Shown here piece after piece: positions 35,501 to 48,326 of a stretch of 64,000 nt of DNA. Both the position numbers and the translations under genes were made by a program. How positions within the stretch are numbered: position 1 is the first letter of the stretch; each line of letters begins with the position of its first letter. The notes beneath the pieces were generated by a model. The model worked only from the letters and a program-made list of their open reading frames with translations. It searched no databases and was not told where the DNA came from. This DNA comes from Flaccisagitta enflata. Lineage: Eukaryota > Chaetognatha > Sagittoidea > Aphragmophora. The stretch spans positions 9,734,001 through 9,798,000 of the forward strand of contig OZ231126.1 of the NCBI GenBank assembly GCA_965153355.1. The letters run 5' to 3'.

Positions 35501-37054
35501 AACCAAATTGAAAGGCGTACAGACCTGGAAACGGAAATTCAGACAAACTCACCTATGAAGGTTCACATAAAGACACACACCTGGCTAAATCCGAGGATAA
35601 CTTTTCAATGAGCAGCGGTAGACAATATTGAGCGAACATCGGCGAAGCGATCATGGCTTTCTTCAACCCATCCACGAGTTTGTCTCGTGTGATTCCAAAA
35701 GGATCATTCTTAGGAGGATTGAAGTCGATCGGGAAATAACAAGCCACAACTTCGAAGGCGTCCTCGGCGAAGGTCGCCAAGGGGAATGTCTGGGAGATCT
35801 TCTCCGATAATTGGAAACATATCACCAAGTTACGGGGGTCCTGAGGCAGGGAAGATAAAAGAGAAAGGAAATGCGGTGATTCAAGCCCCTTGCGAAATAA
35901 TGTAAGGAATCTGTCGTCTGTGATGGTTCATACATCACATGATCAATGCGAGTCCCTAGACGCCCAAGAAGATGGCCTCAATTTTGATGTGGCCCAGTTA
36001 TGTTCTTTTGCAAAGCGGCTAATTCTGTTCCGTGCATTTGTTTTCCCTCTTTCCTTCTCATGTTCACCTTTTCCCCGTCCATGATTTGAATGAATCCATG
36101 TACGAAATTGGGTCCAAGTTGAGTTTGGATGGCAGGCAGATGGTTGGCCAATAAATTACGGAAAATGACATAAACGGAAAATCGATCAATTTGGGCCAAA
36201 GATTGAACGTCCAAATGCTCGAAGATGGACCGAAGTAAAGACAAACAATCATCCACCGACAGCCTGGTTACAGTGAGGAATAAGAGGAAGGGATTGAAAA
36301 TCCAAAAGGGCAATTTGTATTAGGCATGACGGTAAACTCATGGTATGTAAATGCGTGTCAAAATTGATCACCATTGCATCGCAACAACCCCGAAATCAGG
36401 GGAAGACGCGATATTTCTTCGGTAAAGTAGTGCGACGGACAAACATGCGAACGGTTTATTAGTTAGGCCAATTCTAATCAATCCATCAAGAGTCTGATTG
36501 TGTACAACCCTTACCGCGTGGACGCCGACAGCGCTCTCAATCCAAGCAAAGCGGCAGGCGCGACTAAATGGTGATCTTGAATTCGGGCCAAAAGGAATTG
36601 GAACAAATGCTTGATTTCTCCGTCCACGAGAGTCGCGTCGATCGCCAGTCGACCCAAAGTCAAGGACAACAGACGAACCGACTTGGAACGCACCAAAGGA
36701 TCCTTCGTGGAAATCGTAGGACCCAACGCCTCGATGAACTCCAAAAGCTTGATCTTCCCTGATTGGGAAAGGAGGAAGCTGCTATGTATGAAAAGCTGCA
36801 TGCACCTAAAACAATCGCAGCTGTGGCATCTTCAATGCAAATTTTCAATTCTCTATGAACGTACCCGAGGCGATGGGTGAGACGATTTCATCAACTGTCA
36901 CTTCGATGGTATTGTTTTTAACATCATTCGCGTTTGTCGTTGCCGCCACCGTGGGAGTGACGGCGGCGGCTGCAGCGGTCGTGAAAGAAGCGTCTCTTTG
37001 ATATTTCTCAATGTCAGCCGCCAACTTCGTCCGTAACTCTTCTTCATCCTCCAT
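28516..37054 (-). CDS. MMS19: MMS19, cytosolic iron-sulfur assembly HEAT-repeat protein
   Basis: MMS19 is the targeting subunit of the CIA complex and delivers Fe-S clusters to DNA polymerases, helicases (XPD, RTEL1) and primase. Exons in order: 36865-37054, 36515-36758, 36068-36263, 35581-35840, 35228-35409, 34632-34772, 34330-34521, 33758-33966, 33082-33390, 32686-32773, 32241-32509, 31773-31929, 29885-30828, 29183-29314, 28516-28767. Every phase closes, giving about 1254 aa (human 1030). Landmarks: KIKLLEFIEALGPTI and IQDHHLVAPAALLGLRALS at the N-terminus; VHGFIQIMDGEK joined to DPRNL; CYFPIDFNPPKNDP; LLPLLIEK-like CLPLLIEKLSSD; and the C-terminus LDDKKRLVRREAVSTRNKWF, almost identical to the family consensus. 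The extra length comes from S/T/N/D-rich inserts, chiefly in exons 8, 11 and 13. Exon 7 reads through a tempting GTAAGC; only the downstream GTAAGAAT restores phase with exon 8. Confidence 0.93.
28866..28962. repeat. CATT tetranucleotide repeat
   Basis: (ATTC)n, about 20 units, in the last MMS19 intron. Confidence 0.95.
29345..29606. repeat. GAAA/GAGA microsatellite in MMS19 intron
   Basis: Purine-only (GAAA)n with GAGA and GACA variants in the intron between exons at 29885-30828 and 29183-29314. Directly followed by the second copy of the small AGGTGCGACA-type foldback (about 29620-29709). Confidence 0.95.
31180..31735. repeat. degenerate TTTTTAAC/GTTAAAAA array in MMS19 intron
   Basis: About twenty units combining GTTAAAAACC and TTTTTAACA, each a small palindrome, between exons at 31773-31929 and 29885-30828. 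Style and word length resemble the TTTTTAGC array at 14841-15434, with C or A in place of G/C. Confidence 0.85.
33512..33675. mobile_element. 164-bp TIR element with TA target sites
   Basis: Left end CAGTTGAATCCCGCTCAAAC, right end the inverse of CAGTTAAATCCCGCTCCAAC. TA flanks both sides (33510-33511, 33676-33677). End sequence and TA target fit a pogo/Tigger-type (Tc1-mariner superfamily) MITE. It lies in an MMS19 intron and has no coding capacity. Confidence 0.75.
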
Positions 37055-37827
37055 CGCTAAGCTTTTATCAAGTAGTATTTAACGGGCCTTAATATGCTTT
37101 TCCGGGTGCAAAATCTGATCATTTTTTTTCTGGAAACAAAAATCAGGCCGGACATAAGACAAGGTACGTTAGTCGCATGCAGATGTAGCACAGATATGAA
37201 TCTTTACTACATTTCCAATTTGTAATTTGCAAAAGTACAGGAATCATTACTACATTTGCATCTTAATATCTTCTAAACCAAAAATCAGAATTTTCTAAAA
37301 TATGCAGGGAACCGGAAGCTTTAATTGATGTGTAGGAGTATATTTCCTGCATGCTTCTTTGTTTTCATTTTTCATGCTAAAAATCGTTTAAGCTTATCCT
37401 TATTTTACATGCCACGCTCTATAGCTCGTAGCCTTCCATCCCCTTTTAGTTATTGATTCGAGCATTAGTGGCTTTAAAGATATGGTAAATTAATAACTGC
37501 ATGAGAACCCTTACTAACATTACTATCTAGAGCAAAAGTATGAAAACAGTTTAGTTGTTGCATGATTTTTACAAAACATTTTTGAAAAAAAACCTCAAGA
37601 ATATATCAAATATCTAGTTTAACATCTCAAAGGTTCAACAAGTCATTGAGTATGGGTTTTTGAACATATTGAAAAAAATAAACGCATTATGTACCTTCCT
37701 TTCCATGAAAACTGTTATGGATCATTCTTTAGTCTATACTCTTTGTAGCTTTTTTTGCAACCACAATTCGGTCAATAAGATACAATGAGTCTATGGCGTT
37801 GTAGAAGGGATCAAAAACTAGATGAAA
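37055..37827. other. upstream of MMS19, no gene seen
   Basis: AT-rich sequence with no convincing exon, repeat or promoter element I can name. It should hold the MMS19 promoter by position only. Confidence 0.4.
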
Positions 37828-39567
37828 AAAGCTTCAAAATTACAGTCCCCGACTGGGGACTGTAATTTTTGAAGCTTTCTCGTTGCGTAAACGCAACTCG
37901 ATGAGATACAGGACAAGACAGCAATTTCAAGAAAAAAAAATATTCAATATTGTTTTAATGATGACATAACTTGATAATGATAACAATAGTGGATGATGAT
38001 AATGACAACAATGAATGATAATGACAACAAAAATCTAAGAAAAAAATAATCAAAAAAATCTCAAAAAAAATTTTCAAAAAAAAAATTTCAAAAAAAAAGA
38101 TTTTTTCAAAAAAAATTTTCAAAAAAAAATTTTCCAAAACAATTTTTTAAAAAATTTTAAAAAAAAATTTAAAAAAAAAAAACTTTTCCAAAAAAATTTT
38201 CCAAAAAATTTTTTTTTAAAATTTCAAAATTTTTTTTTCAAATTTAAAAAAAACTAAGTAGTCGAGGATGATGACAGTAGATGAAGATGATGACAGTAGA
38301 TGAAAATGATGACAGTAGATGAAGATGATGACAGTAGATGAAGATGATGACAGTAGTTGAAGATGATGAGAGTAGTTGAAGATGATGAGAGTAGTTGAAG
38401 ATGATGAGAGTAGTTGAAGATGATGAGAGTAGTTGAAGATGATGACAGTAGTTGAAGATGATGAGAGTAGTTGAAGATGATGACAGTAGTTGAAGATGAT
38501 GACAGTAGTTGAAGATGATGACAGTAGTTGAAGATGATGACAGTAGTTGAAGATGATGACAGTAGTTGAAGATGATGACAGTAGATGAAAATGATGACAG
38601 TAGTTGAAGATGATGACAGTAGTTGAAGATGATGACAGTAGTTGAAGATGATGACAGTAGTTGAAGATGATGACAGTAGATGAAAATGATGACAGTAGTT
38701 GAAGATGATGACAGAAGTTGAAGATGATAGTTGAAGTTGAAGACATATTGACAGTGGTTGAAGATGATGACAGAAGTTGAAGATGATGACAGTAGCTGAA
38801 GATGATGACAATAGTTGAAGATGATGACAGTAGTTGAAGATGATGACAGAATTGAAGATGATGACAGTAGTTGAAGATGATGACAGTAGCTGAAGATGAT
38901 GACAGTAGTTGAAGATGATGACAGTAGTTGAAGATGATGACAGAAGTTGAAGATGATGACAGAAGTTGAAGATGATGACAGTAGTTGAAGATGATGACAG
39001 TAGTTGAAGATGACAGAAGTTGAAGATGATGATGATGGTAGTTGAAGATGATGACAGTAGTTGAAGATGATGACAGAAGGAAGATGATGACAGAAGCTGA
39101 AGATGATGACAGTAGTTGAAGATGATGACAGTAGTTGAAGATGATGACAGTTGTTGAAGATGATGACAGTAGAAGATGATGACAGTAGTAGAAGATGATG
39201 AGTAGATAGTAAGTTGAAGACATGTAGTTGAAGATGATGACAGTAGTTGAAGATGATGACAGTAGAAGAAGATGATGACAGTAGTTGAAGATGATGACAG
39301 TAGATGAAGATGATGACAGTAGTAGAAGATGATGACAGTAGTAGAAGATGATGACAGTAGTAGAAGATGATGACAGTAGTTGAAGATGATGACAGTAGTT
39401 GAAGATGATGACAGTAGTTGAAGATGATGACAGTAGTAGAAGATGATGACAGTAGTAGAAGATGATGACAGTAGTTGAAGATGATGACAGTAGTTGAAGA
39501 TGATGACAGTAGTTGAAGATGATGACAGTAGTTGAAGATGAATCTTGAAATCCATGATGGCAAACCT
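37828..39567. mobile_element. hairpin module, A-tract and 19-bp minisatellite (copy 1)
   Basis: Begins with a near-perfect palindrome (37828-37878, arms AAAGCTTCAAAATTACAG... around GACT) and a second small hairpin GTTGCGT-AA-ACGCAAC (37882-37897). An A-rich tract with TTTTC/AATTT interruptions follows (37930-38250). Then come about 68 units of a 19-bp repeat AGATGATGACAGTAGTTGA (38262-39541). It ends at CCATGATGGCAAACCT (39552-39567). Because 19 is not a multiple of 3 and no stop occurs, all three minus frames stay open; these are not genes. A second element with the same opening is at 60406-60960. Confidence 0.75.
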
Positions 39568-39639
39568 AAAGAAAAATCAGAATGTAATAAATGAGCAAGT
39601 AAACAAATTCATCAACTCCAATCCTCTATACAAATCGCC

Positions 39640-39992
39640 TAAGTCCTAGTAACATATTACTACATTAATAAGCTTATATCTTATAAAGCAGACTTCAGAT
39701 TTAATTCGAATTTTGCAGGGGCAGTTCAATTAATATCCTTTACTTGTATACCAAATTGAAAAAGAATTCACATAACTTTGCTACCCTTTGCCTATGTAAA
39801 CTGCCTAAGTCATAGTAACATATTACTACATAAATAAGCTAATATCTTATAAACCAGACTTCAGATATAATTCGAATTTTGCAGGGGTTATTTATTTACT
39901 ACCCTCTACTTGTGTACCAAATTAGAAAAAAATTCACATACCTTTACCACCCTTTGCCTATGTAAATGGCCTAAGTCCTAGCAACATACTAC
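39640..39992. repeat. about 166-bp satellite, two units
   Basis: Units begin AACATATTACTACATAAATA and contain GACTTCAGATTTAATTCG and TTTTGCAGGGG. Copies start near 39648, 39815 and 39981 (partial). Also found at 55655-55850 and 61165-61700. Confidence 0.85.
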
Positions 39993-40039
39993 TAGACAAA
40001 TTGAGAAATATCTCACTGTCTCCTGCGTTTCAAGCAAAA

Positions 40040-43000
40040 GTGTCAACCAAAGAGTCAACCAGGTCAACCAAATAGTCAACCAGGTCAACCAAAGAGTCAA
40101 CCAGGTCAACCAAACAGTCAACCAGGTCAACCAAACAATCAACCAGGTCAACCAAACAGTCAACCAGATCAACCAAATAGTCAACCACAGAGTCAACCAG
40201 GGAGCCAAGCAAAGAGTCAGCCAAGGAGTCAGCATGGAGTCAGCCAAGGAGTCAGCCAAGGAGTCAGCCAGGTCAACCAAATGTTAACCAAAGTGTCAAC
40301 CAAAGTGTCAACCTGAGAGTCAATGCAAAAGTATTTCCTAGACAACTGGTGGACACAAAAGCGAGTCAGCCAGAATGTAACTAGAGAGTCAACCAAAGTC
40401 TGAATATTTCAACTAGACCAGATTTCGGTTGACTTTTTGGTTGACTTTTGCTGACTTTTTGATATTTAAGTTGGATATTTTGGTTGACATTTATTGACAT
40501 TTTGGTTGACATTTTGGTTGACATTTTGGTTGACATTTTTTACATATTTGCTGACATTTTATGACATTTTGAATGACATTTTGGTTGACATTTTGGTTGA
40601 CATTTTGGTTGACTTTTTGGTTGACTTTTTGGTTGACTTTCTGGTTGACTTTCTGGTTGAATCTCTGGTTGACTTTTTCATTGACTCTCTGGTTGACTTT
40701 TTCATAGACTCTCTGGTTGACTTTCTGGTTGATTTTCTCATAGATTGTCTGGTTGACTTTCTGGTTGATTTTCTCTTAGATTGTCTGGTTGACAATGGTT
40801 GAATTTCTGGTTTTATCTCTCAAGGCTGTTTGGCTGACTCTGGTTGAGTTTCTCAAAGACTCCCTGGTTGACATTCTGGTTGACTCTTTGGTTGACTTCC
40901 TGGTTGAACCTCTGACTTTTACATAGACTCTCTGGTTGACTTTTTCATAGACTCTCTGGTTGACTTTTTCAAAGACTCTCTAGCTGACTACCTGGTTGAA
41001 TATTTTGTAGGCTCTCTGGTTGATTTTCTTATAGACTCACTATTTGACTGGTTGATTTTTGCATAGATTGTCTTGTTGACACTGGATACAATTATCAGTC
41101 TCTCTGGCTGAATTTCCCTTAGACTCACTGGTTGACTAAGGCTGCTGGGCTGCTGCTGGTTGATTTTTCTTAGGAGCCAATTTCATGATCCTGCTGCTGC
41201 TGTTCTATTATATAAGGGTATATATAAGGATGGTTGGGGCTATAAGGCAGGTTTAAAGGGGATTTATTACTGCAGCAGTCAAACAGCGCAGCAATAACAG
41301 ATGAGAACCTAAGTTAAGAAATGATTTGCTTGCAGCAGCCACAGCAGAGCAGGACTCGTTAATATTTTGGTTGACCATTTGGCTGACCATTTGGCTGACC
41401 TTTTGGGTGACTCCCTGGTTGACTCTCAGGTTTACTTTTTCATCGATTGTCTGGTTGCATCTTTGGTTTACATTCTGGTTGTATCTCTTATGGCTGTCTG
41501 GCTGACTCAGGTTGAGTTTCTCAAAGACTCCTTGGTTGACTTTATGGTTGACTTTGGTTGACCTTCTGGTTGACACTCTGGTTGACTTTCTGGTTGACAC
41601 TCTGGTTGACTTTCTGGTTGACTTTCTCATAGACTTTCTGGTTGACTTTTTGGTTGACTCTCTGGTTGACTGTCTCAGACTCTCTGGTTGACTTTCCCTT
41701 AGACTCACTGGTTGACTTTTTTATACTCTGGTTGACTTTTTCATCGACTCTCTGGTTGACTTTCTGGTTGATTTTCTCATAGATTCTCTGGTTGACTTTC
41801 TGGTTGATTTTCTCATAGACTCTCTGGTTGACTTTTGGGTTGACTCTCTGGTTGACTGTCTCAGACTGGTTGACTTTCTTATAGACGCTCTGGTTGACTT
41901 TCCCTTAGACTCACTGGTTGACTTTTTCATAGACTGGTTGAATTTCTGGTTGATTTTTTCATAGATTCTCTGGTTGACTTTCTGGTTGATTTTCTCTTAG
42001 ATTGTCTGGTTGACAATGGTTGACATTCTGGTTGTATCTCTCAAGGCTGTTTGGCTGACTCTGGTTGAGTTTCTCAAAGACTCCCTGGTTGACGTTCTGG
42101 TTGACTCTGGTTGACTTTTTGGTTGACTCTCTGGTTGACTTTTTCATAGACTCTGTGGTTGACTTTTTCAAAGACTCTAGCTGACTCCCTGGTTGATTAT
42201 TTTGTTGGCTCTCTGGTTGACTTTTTCAAAACTATCTAGCTGACTCCTTGGTTGATTATTTTGTAGGCTCTCTGGTTGATTTTCTTATAGACTCACAAGT
42301 TGACTGGTTGATTTTTGCATAGATTGTCTTGTTGACACTGGACACAATTATCAGTCTCTCTGGCTGAATTTTCCTTAGACTCACTGGTTGACAAAGGCTG
42401 CTGGGCTGCTGCTGGTTGATTTTTCCTTAGGAGCCAATTTCATAATTTGCTGCTGCTGCTGTCTATTATATTATAAGGGTAAATAAGGATGGTTGGGGCT
42501 ATAAGGCAGGGGTTTAAAGGGGTATTTACGCCGCAGCAGTCAAACAGCGCAGCAATAACAGATGATAACCTATGTTAAGAAATGATTTGCTTCCAGCAGC
42601 CACAGCAGAGCAGGACTCGTAAATATTTTGGCTGACCTTTTGGCTGACCTTTTGGCTGACCTTTTGGCTGACCTTTTGGCTGACCTTTTGGCTGACCTTT
42701 TGGCTGACCTTTTGGCTGACTGGCTGACTCCCTGGTCGACTCTCTGGTTTACTTTTTCATAGATTGTCTGGTTGAATCTTTGGTTGACATTGTGGTTGTA
42801 TCTCTTATGACTGTCTGGCTGACTCAGATTGAGTTTCTCAAAGACTCCCTGGTTGACTTTTTGGTTGACACTCTGGTTGACGGTCTCAGACTCTCTGGCT
42901 GACTTACTTATAGGCTCTCTGGTTGACTTTCCCTTAAGACTCACTGGCTGACTTTTTTATTGACTCTCTGGTTGACTTTTCATAGACTCTCTGGTTGACT

Positions 43001-43815
43001 TTTTCATAGACTCTCTGGTTGACTTTTTCATAGACTCTCTGGTTGACTTTTTCATAGACTCTCTGGGTGACTTTTTCATAGACTCTCTGGGTGACTTTTT
43101 TATAGACTCTCTGGGTGACTTTCTGGTTGATTTTCTCATAGCTTCTCTGGTTGACTTTCTGGTTGATTTTCTCTTAAATTGTCTGGTTGACAATGGTTGA
43201 CATCCTGGATTCATCTCTCAAGGCTGTTTAGCTGACTCTGGTTGAGTTTCTCAAAGACTCCCTGGTTGACTCTTTGGCTGACTCTTTGGCTGACTCTCTG
43301 GTTGACTTTTTCATAGACTCTGTGGTTGACTTTTTCAAAGATTCTCTAGCTGACTCCCTGGTTGAATATTTTGTAGGCTCTCTGGTTGATTTTCTTATAG
43401 ACTCACAAGTTGACTGGTTGATTTTTGCATAGATTGTCTTGTTAACACTGGACACAATTATCAGTCTCTCTGGCTGAATTTTCCTTAGACTCACTGGTTG
43501 ACAAAGGCTGCTGGGCTGCTGCTGGTTGATTTTTTCCTTAGGAGCCAATTTCATGATTTCCTGCTGCTGCTGTCTATTATATTATAAGGGTATATATCAG
43601 GATGGTTGGGGCTATAAGGCAGGGGTTTAAAGGGGGATTTACGCCGCAGCAGTCAAACAGCGCAGCAATAACAGATGAAAACCTAAGTTCAAAAACAGTT
43701 TGCTTGCAGCAGCCACAGCAGAGCAGGACTGGGTAATATTTTGGTTGACCTTTTGGCTGACCTTTTGGTTGACTCCCTGGTTGACTCTCTGGTTGACACC
43801 CTGGTTGACAAAACT
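40040..43815. repeat. GGTTGACTTTYT minisatellite with higher-order units
   Basis: A 12-bp-based array (GGTTGACTTTTT and variants such as GGTTGACTCTCT). It is in the inverse orientation (GTCAACCAAAGA) from 40040 to about 40420 and direct thereafter. A non-array block with CTGCTGGGCTGCTGCTGG, a TATAAGG stretch and CAGCAGTCAAACAGCGCAGC recurs at about 41140, 42396 and 43506, so the whole has a 1.1-1.25-kb higher-order period. Encoded KSTR/DFLV repeats are artefacts. Confidence 0.9.
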
Positions 43816-44880
43816 ATTTCCCAAACTCACATATTTGAGAAAGTTTCCTTTGGGCCACAGCGTGGTAGTCTTTATTGACATAACAGGTCTCACAAAATTA
43901 GGCAGAAAGAGATGAAAACCTGTTGTAAAAAACATTGGAAATTCAAATATAATCAATTCAAGCGATGTATATCAACAATTTATGTTCATTTCATCAACAT
44001 AATGCGAAAAATTCCCCAAAAAAGCAAACGGCTATCTCCTAATGAACATAATTATGCAAATTAGTGAATGGTCACCAAATTTGGGATTAACATATTTTTG
44101 TGATTGTTGACTCTCAACATCACCCTTGTGTTATCAGCTGTTGTCAATTTACGTGGCTTTCTTTCTAAATAACTGACCCTCCTACATCGACTAACTGCAT
44201 TGCTCAACAAATAACAGTTTTTTTGCATCCCACTTTCTTAAAATGACGGACTGTATAGGTCTTTCCCCATGAAACCTCTTTTCCATAGAAATCAGCAATA
44301 AACTGACGCCTCACTTTCAGTACAACACACTATCTCGCCCTTCATGCGGGGAAGTCGCCAACATCGCTTTTCTATGTCAAAGTACTAACTCTTTGCTATC
44401 TCCATGTCAAATTTCATCATGCTGAGGGCATTTTTACTATCTATATTGATCATTTTAATTTTCCGCCTAATTATGTGAGACCTGTTACTGATTGGTAGAT
44501 TCAATTTTGTCGTCTTTAATGGATTTATTGTCTTTTTGTGATAACCAGCCTCAGAAAGCAAGTACGAGCAGGGAAAGATCAACTTCTAATGGGGGTAGGT
44601 CTGCCAATTCTGACAGAGAAAGATTTATTTATTCTGATATGACAAGTTATGACTTGTATCCTTATTCAAGGCAGAGTTACAGGTAACTCAGCATTATTAT
44701 GCAGACTGAAAAAAAGAACCAGCAGGAAAGAGACACTGATTAATTTAATTGGGATATTGGGAATGAGGGCTATTAGGCAACAGTTGGGATAAAAGAGAAC
44801 TAGGGTTTAGGTTGCATTTGGGGTAGCAGAATAAGAATTAGGCCTTAGTTGGAATAAATAGGGACAGTATAAAAAAATCT
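43816..44880. other. no gene seen
   Basis: AT-rich unique-looking sequence. No exon, TIR or tandem array that I can support. Confidence 0.4.
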
Positions 44881-44889
44881 CGGCAGCAG

Positions 44890-45720
44890 TTAGGTTATGG
44901 GATTAGGGGATAAGGAAGCAATTGGATAAATAAGGGCGAGGGAAAAGGAGGCAGTTTGGATTACTTAGGGCAAGGGATAAGACAGCAGTTGGGATAAAAA
45001 GGATGAGGGGATTTAGCAGAAGTAGGGATATGGAGGGATAAGGGAATTTTAGGCAGCAGCTAGGATATAGTAGGATGAGGGGATAGAGAACAAGGGGGAT
45101 AGGTAGCAGTTGGGATGAAAGCAGACAAGGATATTGGGCTGCAGTGGTGATGTAAGAGAACAGGGGGTAAGGCAGCAGTGGGGATGTAAGAAAACAGGGG
45201 ATTGGGGCATTAGGCGGCAGTGGGGATGTAGGAGAATGGGGATTGGGCAGCAATAGGGATAAATAAGGATGAGAGGAATAGAAAGAAGTTAGGATGAGGA
45301 CATGGTTAGACAGCAAATGGGACAAAAGAGGACACAGGGATCAGGCAGCAGTTGGGGTAAGAAAGGACAAAGGGATCAGGCAGCAATTGGGGTAAGAAAG
45401 GACAAAGGGATCAGACAACAGTTGGGGTAAGAAAGGACCAAGGGATCAGGCAGCAGTTGGGGTAAGAAAGGACAAAGGGATCAGGCAGCAATGGGCATAA
45501 GGAAGGATGAAGGGATGATAGCAGCAGTTGAATGTAAAATCAAAAGTGATTTGAGGCAGCAGTTGGGAGAAAGGAGAATAAGAGGTTTCAGGGGAGAAAA
45601 TGAGGACAATGATTTGAGGCAGTTTGAAGCAGCAGTTTGGATAAAAGGATTAGAGGGCTAAGGAAGCAGTTAGGATCTGGGGTATCACTTAAAATAGGGA
45701 AGATTTGTAAAGAAAAAGAG
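44890..45720. repeat. degenerate 35-bp GCAGCAGTTGGGGTAAG minisatellite
   Basis: Units of the type GGCAGCAGTTGGGGTAAGAA plus AGGACAAAGGGATCA are clearest and 35 bp long at 45330-45510. Older, more diverged units extend left to about 44890. Short GGTTGACTT units follow at 45780-45905. Confidence 0.85.
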
Positions 45721-45909
45721 AACCAGGCAGTTGTTAAGAGCAAAGATGACATGAAACAAAGATCTAGGTAACACCCATACTTGGTTGACTTTTTTCTATA
45801 CATTTTGTTTGACTTATTCATCAGTAAAGACACAATTGCTGGTTGACTTACTTGGTTGACTTTTTGTTTGACTTTCCTGTATATATACTAGTTGACTGTC
45901 ACACAATCT

Positions 45910-48326
45910 GGTTGCAACTTGCTTATAATTCTCTATAGTAGAATCTTTTTTCAGGCGATCAAATGACAAGAAAAATTTTCATCCTTCATTACTGTTTGAA
46001 ATTCGTCATAACCTTTCCTAGAAACCACCTTTAGTCATTCCTCGGGATATTGGCGCTTAGTGAAGTGTAGCACGCCGGCAAATGCAAGTTTTCACTTAAT
46101 TATGCAAATCAGCATGTCGCTTACAAACTGATTAGATTGGTCCGTTAAATGGATTACTCTAGAGAGAAAAGATCACTTTACTGACCAACAGCTCCAAAAG
46201 AGAAAAATGAAACTGCTTCAATTTCGCAAACAAAAACTCGATTTTGTGACTGGAAAAAATAACACCAATGCTTTTCTTGAAATCATGACTTCTGGATGAT
46301 CTTTCAACAGCAAAGCAGGAATCAATTCCGTGACTTGGTCAATGTAACAAAGCCAGGGCACCACTACCCGCGACAACTTAATCACAACATCAGGATAAGT
46401 TGCTTTTCATAGTTACAATTGTTATCATAAATTAAAAATAATTTTTGAACGCTTAACCAAGTTTTTACTGGACCGATAACTTTTTTAGACAAAATGAATT
46501 TTAAACCTCTTTTCCTACTGCAACTGGGGTTTCCTGCATAAGAATTTTGGTGAGAACATCAGTTGTTTAAAACCGGTATCATTTTACTGAGATGTGTTAG
46601 TGCACAAGATGGGTTAGTGCACGAGAGTGCGCGGCCGCTTAAAGCAGAATTTTCTTGTGTAGGGACACACTAAAAGCCTTTTAAGATGGGACCTCGCGTT
46701 CTCGTGAAAGAGTCCGTCCGTCCATCCATATTTCTGTCCTTCCTTTCCTTCTATCTGTTCATCCATATGAAGAACTATATACAGGCCTGTAAATAAATAT
46801 CTTTATTTTTTGTGAAATATAATTCTATCCACTGATCTAGGTCATCTTTGCCCCCATCTTGCTGTATTATAAGTGTAAAACCTTTTGTTCAAAATGCGTA
46901 GCTAAGCATTTCTAATGAAATAGCTGCTCTGAAAAACATGGGGGGGGGGGAAATATACAAACCTACACACATGAGCAAATACACACACTCACTCATTATC
47001 ATACTAAAAAATCCCAGGTTTACAACTTTTTCCATTTGGCGATAGGCACCTTTATTTTTAAATGGATGAATAAATGTAATGAGTGGTTGAATGAAATGGA
47101 TGGACGGACAAACCTATGGAGGGCGATGGCAACCCTGACAAGAAATGCAGGATCACAATATCATTCCTGACAGGGGGGGAGGGGCGTCCAACCCCCATCC
47201 ACACCTCAACTACTAAATGTCATGTTGATTTATACGGCAAGACCTTAGTCTCTTAAGCACGTTTCAACAAAATGAGATAATGATTGCCCAATTTATTCTT
47301 CCTTTTCAATCAATCTTGACCAGTTCTGACCCTTTTTTTTTGGCCAGTTTGGCCAGTGCACATGGTCAAGGAACAAATTGTCAAAATGCACCAGCTGTAG
47401 TACCTAAACCCCCTGAGTCACCATACCAAATTTCAGGAGTCTAGGCGTTCAAAGGTAAAATTTGTTTCAACATTTTGACGATGAAGATGAAAACAATGAC
47501 AACAATGACACCAACGCCGACGATGGGTTTCAATGACATAAGTTGTCAATTAGTGTTTCCCTTGTCAATAGCTTGCAATACTGGAATGACTTTATAATAG
47601 TCAAAATTCCATATGAATGTCCCCGGCAACTTTCACTTTGTTTCCCCTATTGTCTTAAAGGGTCGGAAATAGGGTCATCTTCCCACATGACCAGATATGA
47701 TGGTATCAAGTGCGTTTGTTTTTTTCTTTTATTTTTTTTGAAATAGTAGAAAACATGCCAACGATGGTAAAACAAAAGCCCAATCCAACATCAATTGCTT
47801 CACAATGGAGTATGACATGATGAGCACATATGGGACAAAATAGAACATGGCAACTTAAAGCGTCAAAAATAGGGCTAGTCTGAAAAGGGGATAAGGAAAT
47901 TGTTCCGCCAATGTGTCAATCATATCAGCTGTCATCTTTGATCTACTAGGCCTATCTCATGGGGCCAGTACAGAAAAAACACTTTCAATCACTGAATAAA
48001 CCCCAGAAAAAATATTTTGGACTCACACGAAGAATCAATGGAATAAAAGCAATTTTGTTGAAACTTAAACTTTAGCTCCTGAGCGAGATTTCTAGCGTGA
48101 AAATTAAGACAGCCTTAATTTTTTTGCATTTATCTCAAATGAGCCACTTTAGAGATAATACCAGGTTTCCCATGGTATATTGAAAGTAAAACCGGGCAAT
48201 AAAATTAGCATTTCTCTCTGCTACATATTTGTTACACAATTTATAACCAAAACTGATTGTTGTTTTGAACAGAAAACACATGAAAATTGCAGTTATGGGG
48301 GGAAATTCAACTTAGTTGCGACCAAA
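45910..48326. other. no gene seen
   Basis: AT-rich, no supportable exon. A GTCCGTCCGTCCATCC segment at 46709-46724 resembles the dispersed repeat family. A G run is at 46941-46950. Confidence 0.4.

Noticed and set aside
38216-39563. Overlapping long minus-strand frames rich in S, H, I and V
   Set aside because: Produced by a 19-bp tandem repeat lacking stops; all three frames give the same peptide repeat.
40559-43554. KSTR/ESMKKSTR-rich frames resembling a structural protein
   Set aside because: Translation of the 12-bp GGTTGAC minisatellite; frames break at every irregular unit.
45330-45510. CRISPR-like regular repeat pattern
   Set aside because: Units are contiguous 35-bp copies without unique spacers, in eukaryotic DNA.
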